This document shows, piece after piece, positions 1-9,726 of a DNA stretch of 64,000 nucleotides; positions within the stretch are counted from its first letter, which is position 1, and each line of letters begins with the position of its first letter. The stretch is from assembly GCA_022414725.1 (NCBI GenBank), contig CM039462.1, positions 55,550,624-55,614,623 on the forward strand, in the 5' to 3' direction. The position numbers and the translations under genes were made by a program. Origin of the DNA: Microglena sp. YARC. Its lineage: Eukaryota; Chlorophyta; Chlorophyceae; Chlamydomonadales; Chlamydomonadaceae. The notes below the pieces were generated by a model. The model worked only from the letters and a program-made list of their open reading frames with translations. It ran no database searches and was not told where the DNA came from.

Positions 1-4
1 CGTC

Positions 5-1869
5 ATGAATGGAAGCAAGACTGCCGTATACACGCATCAGGATTCAGTATGGCTGCGCGACTTTCAGAATGAGATGAATCAGGCCAGGGATGAGATCATA
101 GCTCCGGGAGGCGCGGACGAGTTTTACATAGATATTGCGCGCAAGGACAGGAACACATATGCATCGGCTGTGAACCTCATGCTATGCGATTTGGAGAACG
201 AGTGCCTCATGGCGATGCTAGAATACCTCGACAAAAAATCGTTCAAAGTCGGTGTGCTGGTATTTGACGGAGCAATGGTCGAGAAGAAAAAGGAGTTTGC
301 AGACTCCAAGGATGGAGGGGTCACGCAGGAGATGCTCGATGAGGCGTCAGATTACGTGTGGGACAGGACGGGATACAGGCTTCAAATCAAGATTAAGGAC
401 ATGACGATCGATATGCTGGACGTACCGGCATCTGCGTACATGGGCGCACCCGTACATGCACCTAGGTACGCAGGAGGAGACGACGTTGCAGCAAAGATAC
501 TGCTCAAGGATTTGAGAGGGAAGCTGGTCAAGTCCAAAGGGGTCGTCTTTGGAAAACATGGAGACGTTTGGACCAATGACAAGGATGTCGTCGAATCCTT
601 CATGTTCACGGCGTGTCAAAGGGCGAACATTAAGTTTGTCGACGAATCTGGGACTTCAAGGAAGTACAGCTGCCTGTACACAAAGGCTATCAACATTGTG
701 AAGACGGCCAAGCACTACATCCCGGTCGACGACAACTTTGTAAAGAAGATATGGGAGTCAAACCTGGGAGTCCTATGCTTCCGAAATGGCGTTTTCAGGT
801 TCCGGGACAAGTCATTCGCCCCCTTCTCGGAGAGGCCGGAAGTCATGCCCGTCATTGTCATCGACAGGGACTTTCCAAGCGAGAGGCCGACTGACGAATT
901 ATTGGAACACGTCAAGGAGAAGGTGCTCGTATCGACTCTGGGGGAAGAGGGGAGGGTCAAGACCTACCTTCAGATGATTGCCCGCGCGATGGCAGGGAAG
1001 CACGGGACAAGAACTGGGGATGATGATCGGGGAGCGCAACTCAGGAAAGGGCCTGTTGCAGGCGCTGAATGAGAGGGCCTGGGGTCAGTATGTCAACACG
1101 ATCGATTCAAGCGTCCTCATGCTCAACAACTTTACGAACGACGTCAAGTCGCAGGGTTGGATGATCGAGTGTGAGTTCACGAGGCAGACGTACACCAATG
1201 AAATCAAGGTGGATCCAGGGAACAAGCACATCAAGCTGGACGGTGGGCTCATCAAGAAATTTCAATCTGGAGGCGACGTCCTGAAGGCACACCAGTTGTA
1301 CGAGAACGAGAGGGCGCTCAAGAGCGCTTCACGATTATTCATGAACCTGAATGACCTCCCAGAGATTTCAGCAGTGGATGCTCTGGACACGGTGGTTGTT
1401 ATAGAGTTCCCGCACAAGTTCGTCAATCCTAAGGACGTAGATGAGGCAAAGTGGTTGAAGTTCTTCAGGCCTGCAGACCCCTCGCTCAAGACGGATTCTG
1501 CGCCCGGAGGACGTGAGGGATGCGTTCATATGGCTCGTGATAGATGCCTTCGATCAAGAGCAGCCACTCCAGATATCTGATGTCGTCAGTCGGGACACAG
1601 AGAAGCTCAGGATGGATGAGGGCGACGAGCTCTCGCTGATCAATGCGCACTTCAAGATAACAAAGGACCTTGCAGACGTCGTGACGGTGGCTGATGTCAA
1701 CGAGTTTGCAAAGGATAAAAAGATGAAAACGCGCGGATTGAAGGGAAGGTTGGATAAAATGGGGGCAGTAGCGGATCGAATGCGTCAGGAGGGGGGGATT
1801 CAAGTTCGTGTACTCAGGAAGATCGTCTTATCGCTACTTGGTGATGATATTGATGACATGGGAGTATGA
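5..1869 (+). pseudogene. Polymerase (TV-Pol-like) / SF3 helicase fusion with two frameshifts
   Basis: Replication protein of the polinton-like virus/transpoviron type. The frame from 5 is already open at the window edge, so the true start may lie upstream. Residues about 45-95 have the layout of a family-A polymerase palm: a conserved Asn/Glu helix (SAVNLMLCDLENE), then VLVFDGAMV, where FDG would replace the usual motif C HDE. After a linker the frame breaks near 980-1010; the next frame (978-1580) carries a Walker A loop (GERNSGKG, about 1029-1052) and a helicase motif C-like strand (LFMNLNDLPE). A second break near 1490 moves the end (RPEDVRDAFIWLVIDAF) into the frame closing at 1869. The three pieces form one continuous homologous protein, so this is one gene with two indels rather than three genes. 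The TV-Pol assignment is by motif layout; the helicase half is more secure. Confidence 0.6.
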
Positions 1870-1879
1870 TTTTACAGAG

Positions 1880-3113
1880 ATGAAGATTGACAATTGTGAC
1901 AATGTGACAAATGTGACAGGTTATAGACATAACTATTATCTGATAGACCTCCTTAACACATATAGTATGCCATATGTCAATTTATAGTTTGGTAAAATAA
2001 CTGTCGCATCTGTCACATCTGTCACATTTGTATTTCAGATTGGTGAAGGAATCAGGTGGTTGTTGGTTGCCGCATTTGTAGTGTGTGACAGACCGACAGA
2101 CCGACATACCGCATCATCATTGTAATCGTTTGTTAGTTCGTTGAGTGTCCATATGACATTTCACGGCAACTTAAAGCAGAGAAGTGCTTGTGTGTAGAGC
2201 TATTCTCCCCCCTCCCCAAATAACCAGAAATAACAAAATTAAGGAAACATACCCTCTCTGTCGTAGTGATAGGCGGAGGCTGGATGTCTCAGACTTCTGC
2301 TAGACAACTAGATGGTGGGAAAGGGGGGAATCAGGTGTGTGTGTTCAGGAAGATCGTCTTATCGATGAAGATTGACAATTGTGACAATGTGACAAATGTG
2401 ACAGGTTATAGACATAACTATTATCTGATAGACCTCCTTAACACATATAGTATGCCATATGTCAATTTATAGTTTGGTAAAATAACTGTCGCATCTGTCA
2501 CATCTGTCACATTTGTATATCAGATTGGTGAAGGAATCAGGTGGTTGTTGGTTGCCGCATTTGTAGTGTGTGACAGACCGACAGACCGACATACCGCATC
2601 ATCATTGTAATCGTTTGTTAGTTCGTTGAGTGTCCATATGACATTTCACGGCAACTTAAAGCAGAGAAGTGCTTGTGTGTAGAGCTATTCTCCCCCCTCC
2701 CCAAATAACCAGAAATAACAAAATTAAGGAAACATACCCTCTCTGTCGTAGTGATAGGCGGAGGCTGGATGTCTCAGACTTCTGCTAGACAACTAGATGG
2801 TGGGAAAGGGGGGAATCAGGTGTGTGTGTTCAGGAAGATCGTCTTATCGATGAAGATTGACAATTGTGACAATGTGACAAATGTGACAGGTTATAGACAT
2901 AACTATTATCTGATAGACCTCCTTAACACATATAGTATGCCATATGTCAATTTATAGTTTGGTAAAATAACTGTCGCATCTGTCACATCTGTCACATTTG
3001 TATTTCAGATTGGTGAAGGAATCAGGTGGTTGTTGGTTGCCGCATTTGTAGTGTGTGACAGACCGACAGACCGCATCATCATTGTACTCGTTCGTTAGTT
3101 CGTTGAGTGTCCA
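1880..3113. repeat. Tandem array of a 485-bp unit, 2.5 copies
   Basis: Units start at 1880, 2365 and 2850; the spacing is exactly 485 bp both times and the copies are almost identical. The third stops near 3113. Each unit contains a cluster of TGTGACA-type iterons in opposite orientations, an AT-rich centre, and a 3' stretch that repeats the end of the upstream helicase gene (the CTCAGGAAGATCGTCTTATCG-like coding segment near 1811). The duplication therefore took in the gene's tail. The 68-residue ORF appearing twice inside it is a by-product of the repetition. Confidence 0.95.
1895..2030. promoter_or_regulatory. Inverted iteron cluster (TGTGACA x3 / TGTCACA x2-3)
   Basis: Three direct TGTGACA copies at 1895-1919 face TGTCGCA and two TGTCACA copies at 2001-2026, about 80 bp apart across an AT-rich centre. 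The same block recurs in the next two 485-bp units. Facing iterons next to a replication helicase resemble a replication origin or a repressor operator; that function is inference. Confidence 0.4.
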
Positions 3114-3325
3114 TCATCAGGCTCTCTCACCGTGATGATAGGCGCCCCCGCACACACGCACTGCGGGGGATTCTGTCTCGTCGTTCCATGGCCACCCACC
3201 CCCCTCCTCAACAGGACACGGGGGGATCCTCACCCCCCCCACCCCCCACACGCCATGGCGGGGGGTTTCGAAGCCCCAAACGGAGTATAACTACTGGGGG
3301 CATTCACTTCCATCAACAAATCTGA
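3114..3325. other. Spacer with C/G tracts, no gene seen
   Basis: Short runs of C and G (CCCCCCCCACCCCCC, GCGGGGGG) and inverted pieces separate the 485-bp array from the next gene fragment. A 72-residue open frame here is proline-rich and looks like a composition artefact. Confidence 0.5.
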
Positions 3326-3706
3326 ATGAGAATAAAGGACATGACGACTATCGACATCGTCACGCCGTCTGCGTGCATGGGCTCACACGTACGTGCGCCT
3401 CGGTACGTGGTAGGAAACGACGTTGCAGCAAAGATACTGCTCAAGGATTTGGAAGGGAAGCTTGTCAAGTCCAACGGGGTCGTCTTGGTAAAACATGGAG
3501 CCGTTTGGACCAATGACAAGAATGCCGTCAAAGACATCATGTTCAGGGCGTGCGAAGAAGCAAACATACATATGATAAACGATTCGGGGAAATCAAGAAA
3601 GTACAGCAGCACGCGCGCAGGTGCACGAAATATTGTGAAGACAGCCAAACACTACATCACGGTCGACGACAACTTAAACTTGACACAGAAGATGATACAT
3701 ACATGA
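3326..3706 (+). pseudogene. Fragment of the polymerase/helicase gene (second copy)
   Basis: The 126-residue frame matches the middle of the gene at the window start (about 391-760): KIKDMT, the HAPRYxxGxDVAAKILLKDL block, VWTNDK and NIVKTAKHYI are shared. Neither the polymerase palm nor the helicase Walker motifs are present. The first residues align directly with the parent, so the piece was cut out of a longer copy. Divergence (for example GKHGDVW against VKHGAVW) shows it is an older paralogue, not a recent duplicate. It is most probably non-functional. Confidence 0.75.
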
Positions 3707-3749
3707 TCGATCATGTCGGCAGTCGTGCCGATTGAGGGGATCACGGTGA

Positions 3750-3781
3750 CATACTCACATACTCACATACTCACATACTCA
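3750..3781. repeat. (CATACTCA)4 microsatellite
   Basis: Four perfect 8-bp units followed by a degenerate fifth, between the polymerase fragment and the hairpin region. Confidence 0.85.
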
Positions 3782-3800
3782 TTCTCACACGGCGGCTTAA

Positions 3801-3969
3801 AGCAGACTCCTGCTCGATCGGTTTCTGAAGGGGGAGCGCGGGCGGTTTCATTTTAGTATTCTGTTGACTGTATCGCAAGTCAGCAGAAGAATCCCTCTGC
3901 ACCGCTCCGCGGTGCCCGCCCTCCCCCCTTCAGAACTTCACTAGGATTGTCAAGCAGACGCCTGCTTGA
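3801..3969. terminator. Compound hairpin region, candidate transcript-end signals
   Basis: Three nested or adjacent inverted repeats: AGCAG-ACTC-CTGCT at 3801-3814; a long imperfect G/C stem pairing about 3827-3843 with 3916-3933, with an inner CACCGCTCCGCGGTG; and a perfect TCAAGCAG-ACGC-CTGCTTGA at 3950-3969. The inner stem and C-rich flank recur in reverse orientation at 63616-63650. Hairpin-directed 3' ends are known in some giant viruses; assigning that role here is inference. Confidence 0.4.
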
Positions 3970-4072
3970 TACACGGCTTCTTTTGAGTACCGAACCACAG
4001 TGAATGAGGTTGCGTAAGACTCAATGCGGCTTTAATCGACGACAAGTGTTTCGTGTGCGCTTCTAAAAACGA

Positions 4073-4080
4073 GTGTAAAC
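4073..4080 (+). promoter_or_regulatory. GTGTAAAC box upstream of the nuclease-like gene
   Basis: GTGTAAAC lies 64 bp before the ATG at 4145. The same octamer sits about 35-85 bp upstream of six other gene starts in the window. Confidence 0.4.
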
Positions 4081-4144
4081 AACGCAAAATCCATACCATA
4101 TACATTGCGCGATTGCGCGAAGGAAAAGAGTATTCATCGACGCG

Positions 4145-4741
4145 ATGCCGACCGATATATATTTCCCGCCTTGTCAGCCCATTTCAAAACCAGTCCGCAA
4201 ACTAGGAAAGGCGTTGTCGATGGACATGGACAGTCTCGGCACGACCAAGTTTCTTAATCGCCTCCACTGCCAGAATGTCAGCCGTCTCCATGCACTGCGG
4301 GCGTCATCGGATGTTTCCGGTGATCCATGCATCTTGAAGTATAACGCATTGCTTCACCTTATTAAACAAAGACACCACACATCCCCACCGTCACGTTTGT
4401 TCCTCGTCGCTGTGGAGTACTTCTTCGATGACGGCTGCTGCAAGATCGCCAACGGGGGCGCCCTTGTATTCTCACATGCTATCAACACCCTTTTCGTTGT
4501 GGAGACGAAAATCCTCAAAGACCCCCCTGCCCAGTATGGACATGACAAGGTGTTGAAAGCCATACAGCAGGCCACTATGTGCGCGACTAGACTTTTGTCC
4601 TGGCTACCGCATCTCATAAACATGGACCTGAAAGACGGAACCTCACTTGGATCTGTGACAATTTCTTGTATGATCGTGACAGCTGTGAATCGCGGTGGAC
4701 GCGTCTTCTGTCAAGATATCCACAGCCAGGAAATTTACTAA
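4145..4741 (+). CDS. Putative PD-(D/E)XK nuclease-like protein, copy 1
   Basis: A 198-residue complete frame starting at ATG 4145, a start shared with the paralogue at 6113 (MPT.., identical flank ATCGACGCG). Residues about 88-122 follow the restriction-endonuclease-like fold pattern: hydrophobic strand, NGGALVF, a turn, then LFVVETKIL (E-x-K). The acidic residue expected in the first strand is Gly here (GGC), while copy 2 has Asp (GAC), so this copy probably lacks one metal ligand. The following helix (KVLKAIQQA) fits the family layout. The C-terminus (TAVNRGGRVFCQDIHSQE) recurs as a fragment at 19694. The substrate is unknown. The superfamily call rests on the motif alone. Confidence 0.6.
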   Translation: MPTDIYFPPCQPISKPVRKLGKALSMDMDSLGTTKFLNRLHCQNVSRLHALRASSDVSGDPCILKYNALLHLIKQRHHTSPPSRLFLVAVEYFFDDGCCKIANGGALVFSHAINTLFVVETKILKDPPAQYGHDKVLKAIQQATMCATRLLSWLPHLINMDLKDGTSLGSVTISCMIVTAVNRGGRVFCQDIHSQEIY

Positions 4742-4923
4742 GAATTGGAGGAGGAAGATACATGTCGATCTGAACAGGGAGATATGTGAAGACTTCAACG
4801 AATATGAAAGTTGATTTACCTTACATGCAAACAACTAGAGAACCAGGGAGATTGCTGGTGTTCAAATAAAATGATTTCTTGCATGCAATTAATTACCTCC
4901 GTTCCGGCAATCAATGTAATGTA

Positions 4924-5445
4924 ATGTTACGTAATTGGAAGTTGAAACGCTATCTTGCGCTTATTCTGGACAACAAGTGGAAAGCTATACTTTATAAACA
5001 ATCAATCAATATGATTGACAAGTGTTTTTCTCTACTAATACCTATCTGCATCGCTTTTATTTACATAGCTCGACTGAAGATTGAGATTGAGACTGAGCGC
5101 GATCGAAATAAGGCAGATGCTGCTCGACTGAAGATTGAGCTTGAGCTTGAGACTGAGCACTCTCTAAAGAAGGCAGATGCTTCTCGAGTGAATAGTCTGG
5201 AGAATGAGCTTGAGACTGAGCGCGCTAGAAATAAGGCATATGTTGCTAGACTGAAGATTGAGACTGAGCGCGCAGAAGCACTTGAGAAGCAAATGAGGTA
5301 CGAACTGTCAAGCATGACTGCCGAGCAATGGAATTCCCTGAACGATCATGACAGGCGTCTCAATGAGGATCTTTGCAAACAATACGGAATCCCCTTCCCC
5401 AACATTCAGGAGTCATTCCTCGATTCCGCGATTCATCTTTCATGA
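4924..5445 (+). CDS. Membrane-anchored coiled-coil protein of unknown function
   Basis: The frame is open from a TTG at 4879; the first ATG is at 4924 and gives about 173 residues. A hydrophobic stretch (CFSLLIPICIAFIYIA) is a likely transmembrane or signal-anchor segment. It is followed by three near-repeats of a charged helix (ARLKIEIETERDRNKAD type) predicting a long coiled coil, and a non-repetitive C-terminal tail (MTAEQWNSLNDHDRRLNEDL). The internal repetition points to growth by unit duplication. A perfect 16-bp palindrome lies 25 bp after the stop. No family was recognised. Confidence 0.5.
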   Translation: MLRNWKLKRYLALILDNKWKAILYKQSINMIDKCFSLLIPICIAFIYIARLKIEIETERDRNKADAARLKIELELETEHSLKKADASRVNSLENELETERARNKAYVARLKIETERAEALEKQMRYELSSMTAEQWNSLNDHDRRLNEDLCKQYGIPFPNIQESFLDSAIHLS

Positions 5446-5446
5446 G

Positions 5447-5948
5447 CGCATGGGGACACGTGTCGTCTCAAGCAGACGTCTGCTTAACAAACTATTCCGG
5501 GATCATGAAAGAGGAATCGCGGGACCCACGGAGTGGGGCAGGGGAATTGAGCTTCTGACTCGCGGGAACACGTGTCCTAGGATCTGACTTGTCCATCGGA
5601 GGAGGACACACGCAAACGGCGGAACACTGTCGAATGGCACACGCAGGACCCTCATTGACAAACGCAAACGGCGGAACACATGTCGACGAATCCTCTTCAT
5701 AGTCCATCACTCAATCACTCACTCAGATAAAGGGACCGGCGCTTTGCGTACCCAGGCATGCCCAATCCTTGTGTATTGCTGGAGGTACGATAGCCGGGCA
5801 TCATAAAAGGACCTCCTCGCCCCGAGCATGCATATTTTTCTTTTATTCTCCTCATCATCCTCTTCACTAGCGCGTCATTCGCACACCACCCTACTCTTTC
5901 CTTTCTTCCATCTACAAATAACGCAAAATACATACACACGCGAATATC
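5447..5948. other. Intergenic mosaic of interspersed motifs
   Basis: No convincing gene. It contains two copies of the ACGCAAACGGCGGAACAC motif (about 5593 and 5658), the hairpins described separately, and on the minus strand (about 5740-5810) a diverged relative of the conserved piece at 12100-12228 and 60041-60175 (GPFMMPGYR against GPFIMSGDR). Confidence 0.4.
5470..5485. terminator. Perfect palindrome AAGCAGACGTCTGCTT
   Basis: A 16-bp perfect inverted repeat 25 bp downstream of the coiled-coil gene, followed at 5525-5537 by the CCCAC-GGA-GTGGG hairpin. It belongs to the AGCAG..CTGCT family repeated through the window; a transcript-end role is inferred. Confidence 0.4.
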
Positions 5949-6016
5949 TATCCCTCTCTCTCTCTCTCTCTTTCTCTCTCTCTATCTTTCTATCTCGCTC
6001 TCTCTCTCTCTCTTTC
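5949..6016. repeat. CT-rich microsatellite
   Basis: About 68 bp of (CT)n interrupted by TTT, ATC and CGC, upstream of nuclease copy 2. Confidence 0.9.
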
Positions 6017-6112
6017 CACACGCCACACAGACGGATATGTAAAGCCTTCTTTTGAGATTGGAGTCATTGCCACATCCACGTATGCGCGAAGAAAAGAGTC
6101 TTCATCGACGCG

Positions 6113-6748
6113 ATGCCGACACAACCTTGTCAGCCCATTTCAAAGCCAGTCCGCCAACTAGGAAGGGCGCTGGACATGGACAGTCTCGACACATCCAAGT
6201 TTCTTGATCGCCTCCACTGCCGGAATGTCAACCGTCTCAAAGCACTGCGGACGTCATCGGCTACTTCCGGCGATCCACGCGTGTTGGAGTATAACGCATT
6301 GCGCCACCTAATTAAACAAAAACACCACACATCCCCATCGTCACGTTTGTTCCTCGTCGCTGTGGAGTACGTCTTCGATGACGGCTGCTTCAAGCGCGCC
6401 AACGGGGACGCCCTTGTATTCTCACATAATGGGCGTTCCTGCCTCCCGGCCGATTTTGACTGGTTGCGAAACATGGTATGGAGCGGATTTGTGATTCCTT
6501 AGTGCTGATGTTTCAAGCTAGCGTGTCGTTCAGGAGGCTCTAAATCCTGATTAGAAATCGTGGTGGAGACGAAAATCCTCAAAGCCCCTGCCAAAACTAG
6601 AAATGCCAAGGTGTTGAAAGCCATACAGCAGGCCACTATGTGCGCGAATAGACTTTCGTCCTGGATACCGCATCTCATCAACATTGACATGAAAGACGGA
6701 ACAACACTTGGATCTGTGACAATTCGTCGTATGATCGTGACAGCTGTG
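6113..6748 (+). pseudogene. Putative PD-(D/E)XK nuclease-like gene, copy 2, disrupted
   Basis: About 85% similar to the gene at 4145 over residues 1-100. Here the catalytic-strand Asp is kept (NGDALVF). At about 6428 the 21-nt segment before the E-x-K strand is replaced by about 130 nt of unrelated sequence containing stops, so the frame closes at 6502. The homologous frame resumes at 6560 (VETKILKAPAKTRNAKVLKAIQQA) and continues to TAVDR, where it joins directly into the first unit of the 221-bp array at 6749. The last 25 codons present in copy 1 are missing. The insert has no obvious GT-AG intron borders. The gene is most likely dead. Confidence 0.7.
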
Positions 6749-9097
6749 GATCGTGTCTTAGGGAGCGTCTACAAAAGAAACCCGCAAGGTTTCAAGCAGG
6801 CGCCATGCTCTACAAAACATACTTCTCCTCTCTCTCTTTTTTTATTATTAAAAAAAAAGTGTAGCGCTTGTATCGGTTGTAGCACCTACAGCAAAAGGTT
6901 AATATATGGAACGACAAGTTGAAACTATTGCTGAGAGCCGTACAAACGATACAAACGCTACAGAACACCGGATCGTGTCTTAGGGAGCGTCTACAAATGA
7001 AACCCGCAAGGTTTCAAGCAGGCGCCATGCTCTACAAAACATACATCTCCTCTCTCTTTTTTTATTATTAAAAAAAAAGTGTAGCGCTTGTATCGGTTGT
7101 AGCACCTACAGCAAAAGGTTAATATATGGAACGACAAGTTGAAACTATTGCTGAGAGCCGTACAAACGATACAAACGCTACAGAACACCGGATCGTGTCT
7201 TAGGGAGCGTCTACAAAAGAAACCCGCAAGGTTTCAAGCAGGCGCCATGCTCTACAAAACATACTTCTCCTCTCTCTCTTTTTTTATTATTAAAAAAAAA
7301 GGTAGCGCTTGTATCGGTTGTAGCACCTACAGCAAAAGGTTAATATATGGATCGACAAGTTGAAACTATTGCTGAGAGCCGTACAAACGATACAAACGCT
7401 ACAGAACACCGGATCGTGTCTTAGGGAGCGTCTACAAAAGAAACCCGCAAGGTTTCAAGCAGGCGCCATGCTCTACAAAACATACATCTCCTCTCTCTCT
7501 TTTTTTATTATTAAAAAAAGTGTAGCGCTTGTATCGGTTGTAGCACCTACAGCAAAAGGTTAATATATGGAACGACAAGTTGAAACTATTGCTGAGAGCC
7601 GTACAAACGATACAAACGCTACAGGACACCGGATCGTGTCTTAGGGAGCGTCTACAAAAGAAACCCGCAAGGTTTCAAGCAGGCGCCATGCTCTACAAAA
7701 CATACATCTCCTCTCTCTCTTTTTTTATTATTAAAAAAAAAAGTGTAGCGCTTGTATCGGTTGTAGCACCTACAGCAAAAGGTTAATATATGGAACGACA
7801 AGTTGAAACTATTGCTGAGAGCCGTACGAACGATACAAACGCTACAGAACACCGGATCGTGTCTTAGGGAGCGTCTACAAAAGAAACCCGCAAGGTTTCA
7901 AGCAGGCGCCATGCTCTACAAAACATACATTTTCTCTCTCTCTTTTTTTATTATTAAAAAAAAAGTGTAGCGCTTGTATCGGTTGTAGCACCTACAGCAA
8001 AAGGTTAATATATGGAACGACAAGTTGAAACTATTGCTGAGAGCCGTACAAACGATACAAACGCTACAGGACACCGGATCGTGTCTTAGGGAGCGTCTAC
8101 AAAAGAAACCCGCAAGGTTTCAAGCAGGCGCCATGCTCTACAAAACATACATCTCCTCTCTCTCTTTTTTTATTATTAAAAAAAGTGTAGCGCTTGTATC
8201 GGTTGTAGCACCTACAGCAAAAGGTTAATATATGGAACGACAAGTTGAAACTATTGCTGAGAGCCGTACAAACGATACAAACGCTACAGGACACCGGATC
8301 GTGTCTTAGGGAGCGTCTACAAAAGAAACCCGCAAGGTTTCAAGCAGGCGCCATGCTCTACAAAACATACATCTCCTCTCTCTCTTTTTTTTATTATTAA
8401 AAAAAAAGTGTAGCGCTTGTATCGGTTGTAGCACCTACAGCAAAAGGTTAATATATGGAACGACAAGTTGAAACTATTGCTGAGAGCCGTACGAACGATA
8501 CAAACGCTACAGAACACCGGATCGTGTCTTAGGGAGCGTCTACAAAAGAAACCCGCAAGGTTTCAAGCAGGCGCCATGCTCTACGAAACATACATTTTCT
8601 CTCTCTCTTTTTTTATTATTAAAAAAAAAGTGTAGCGCTTGTATCGGTTGTAGCACCTACAGCAAAAGGTTAATATATGGAACGACAAGTTGAAACTATT
8701 GCTGAGAGCCGTACAAACGATACAAACGCTACAGGACACCGGATCGTGTCTTAGGGAGCGTCTACAAAAGAAACCCGCAAGGTTTCAAGCAGGCGCCATG
8801 CTCTACAAAACATACATCTCCTCTCTCTCTTTTTTTATTATTAAAAAAAAAGTGTAGCGCTTGTATCGGTTGTAGCACCTACAGCAAAAGGTTAATATAT
8901 GGATCGACAAGTTGAAACTATTGCTGAGAGCCGTACAAACGATACAAACGCTACAGGACACCGGATCGTGTCTTAGGGAGCGTCTACAAAAGAAACCCGC
9001 AAGGTTTCAAGCAGGCGCCATGCTCTACAAAACATACATTTCCTCTCTCTCTTTTTTTATTATAAAAAAAAGTGTAGCGTTTGTAGCGCACAATTAG
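6749..9097. repeat. Tandem array of about 221-bp units, 11 copies
   Basis: Units begin (GGATCGTGTCTTA) at 6749, 6971, 7191, 7412, 7632, 7855, 8077, 8297, 8520, 8742 and 8963; the last is truncated near 9097. Period 220-223 bp, with length differences mainly in the T7-8ATTATTA8-10 tract. Each unit contains a 22-bp imperfect inverted repeat (20/22 pairing; in unit 2 arms 7080-7101 and 7161-7182). Substitutions such as CAGAACACC/CAGGACACC and ACATCTCC/ACATTTTC alternate between units, suggesting that two- or three-unit blocks were duplicated together. The 65-75-residue ORFs on both strands follow from the repetition and are not called as genes. Confidence 0.97.
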
Positions 9098-9141
9098 ACA
9101 AAGCATATAAGGATCGTGTGCGGTATGTTGTAAACTTGGAA

Positions 9142-9717
9142 ATGAGCGACATCATTCGCGAAACCTATGATTGGCTCTTGCAATGCGGTCGAGACGTGGT
9201 CGGTGACACCGTCCTCATCCCTACCGGAGCGAAGAAACCTATCGTTTGTCACAAGGAGCCCGGGCAGTGGTCCATGGAAAAGGCGCATCTTTACATGGTC
9301 AAAAACCCTGAGCATGCGCAGTGGGGACTTCTCCTGGATTCGTTGTGCGTTGTCGACGCCGACTCTGACGATGCGGTGGCGAAGATTGAGGCCCTGCAAG
9401 ACCCTGACGTCGTTGAAGCCCTCTCGGTGTGCCCCATCCAACAGACCAACAAGGGCCGGCATTATCTGTTCATTCGCCCAGAGTGGGCTGACGCGGAAGG
9501 TTACTGGGATGGCGCACGACAGGTCATCGGTTTTGACGCCGATTTGAAGACGCGTTGTTCCACCGGTACACGCGGCGTCTTGGCGATATGCCCTTCCTTG
9601 AACAAGACGTGGGTGCGTGAGCCGTGGGCTGCGGGGACTAAGCTCGTCGATATACCTCGGACGTTGATGGAGCTGGTGGCGAAACCAAAACAAACGAAAC
9701 AAAAGAAACAAAAGTAA
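9142..9717 (+). CDS. Archaeo-eukaryotic-type primase (prim-pol) domain, N-terminal part of a primase/D5 helicase
   Basis: ATG at 9142 is the first methionine (the open frame starts at a GTG, 9118). The 191 residues fit the bifunctional primase/polymerase N-terminal domain: LLLDSLCVVDADSDDA gives the metal-binding D-x-D strand, and TNKGRHYLFIRP the second conserved strand with its His. A Lys/Gln-rich linker ends at TAA 9715-9717. The same frame then continues with a PriCT/D5 region, so the stop probably splits one ancestral protein (CAA or AAA to TAA would do it). It would prime DNA synthesis at a viral-type fork. The 221-bp array ends about 45 bp upstream, so promoter elements may lie in its last unit. 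Confidence 0.65.
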   Translation: MSDIIRETYDWLLQCGRDVVGDTVLIPTGAKKPIVCHKEPGQWSMEKAHLYMVKNPEHAQWGLLLDSLCVVDADSDDAVAKIEALQDPDVVEALSVCPIQQTNKGRHYLFIRPEWADAEGYWDGARQVIGFDADLKTRCSTGTRGVLAICPSLNKTWVREPWAAGTKLVDIPRTLMELVAKPKQTKQKKQK

Positions 9718-9726
9718 ATCAAAGTT

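Noticed and set aside
3107..3325. 72-residue proline/histidine-rich ORF
   Set aside because: Driven by C-tracts; no conserved partner or domain.
5828..6055. 75-residue Ser/Leu-rich ORF
   Set aside because: Translation of the CT microsatellite.
7139..9097. Small ORFs on both strands of the 221-bp array
   Set aside because: Same short frames in every unit, including the homopolymer tract; length follows tract length and no start context or domain is seen.
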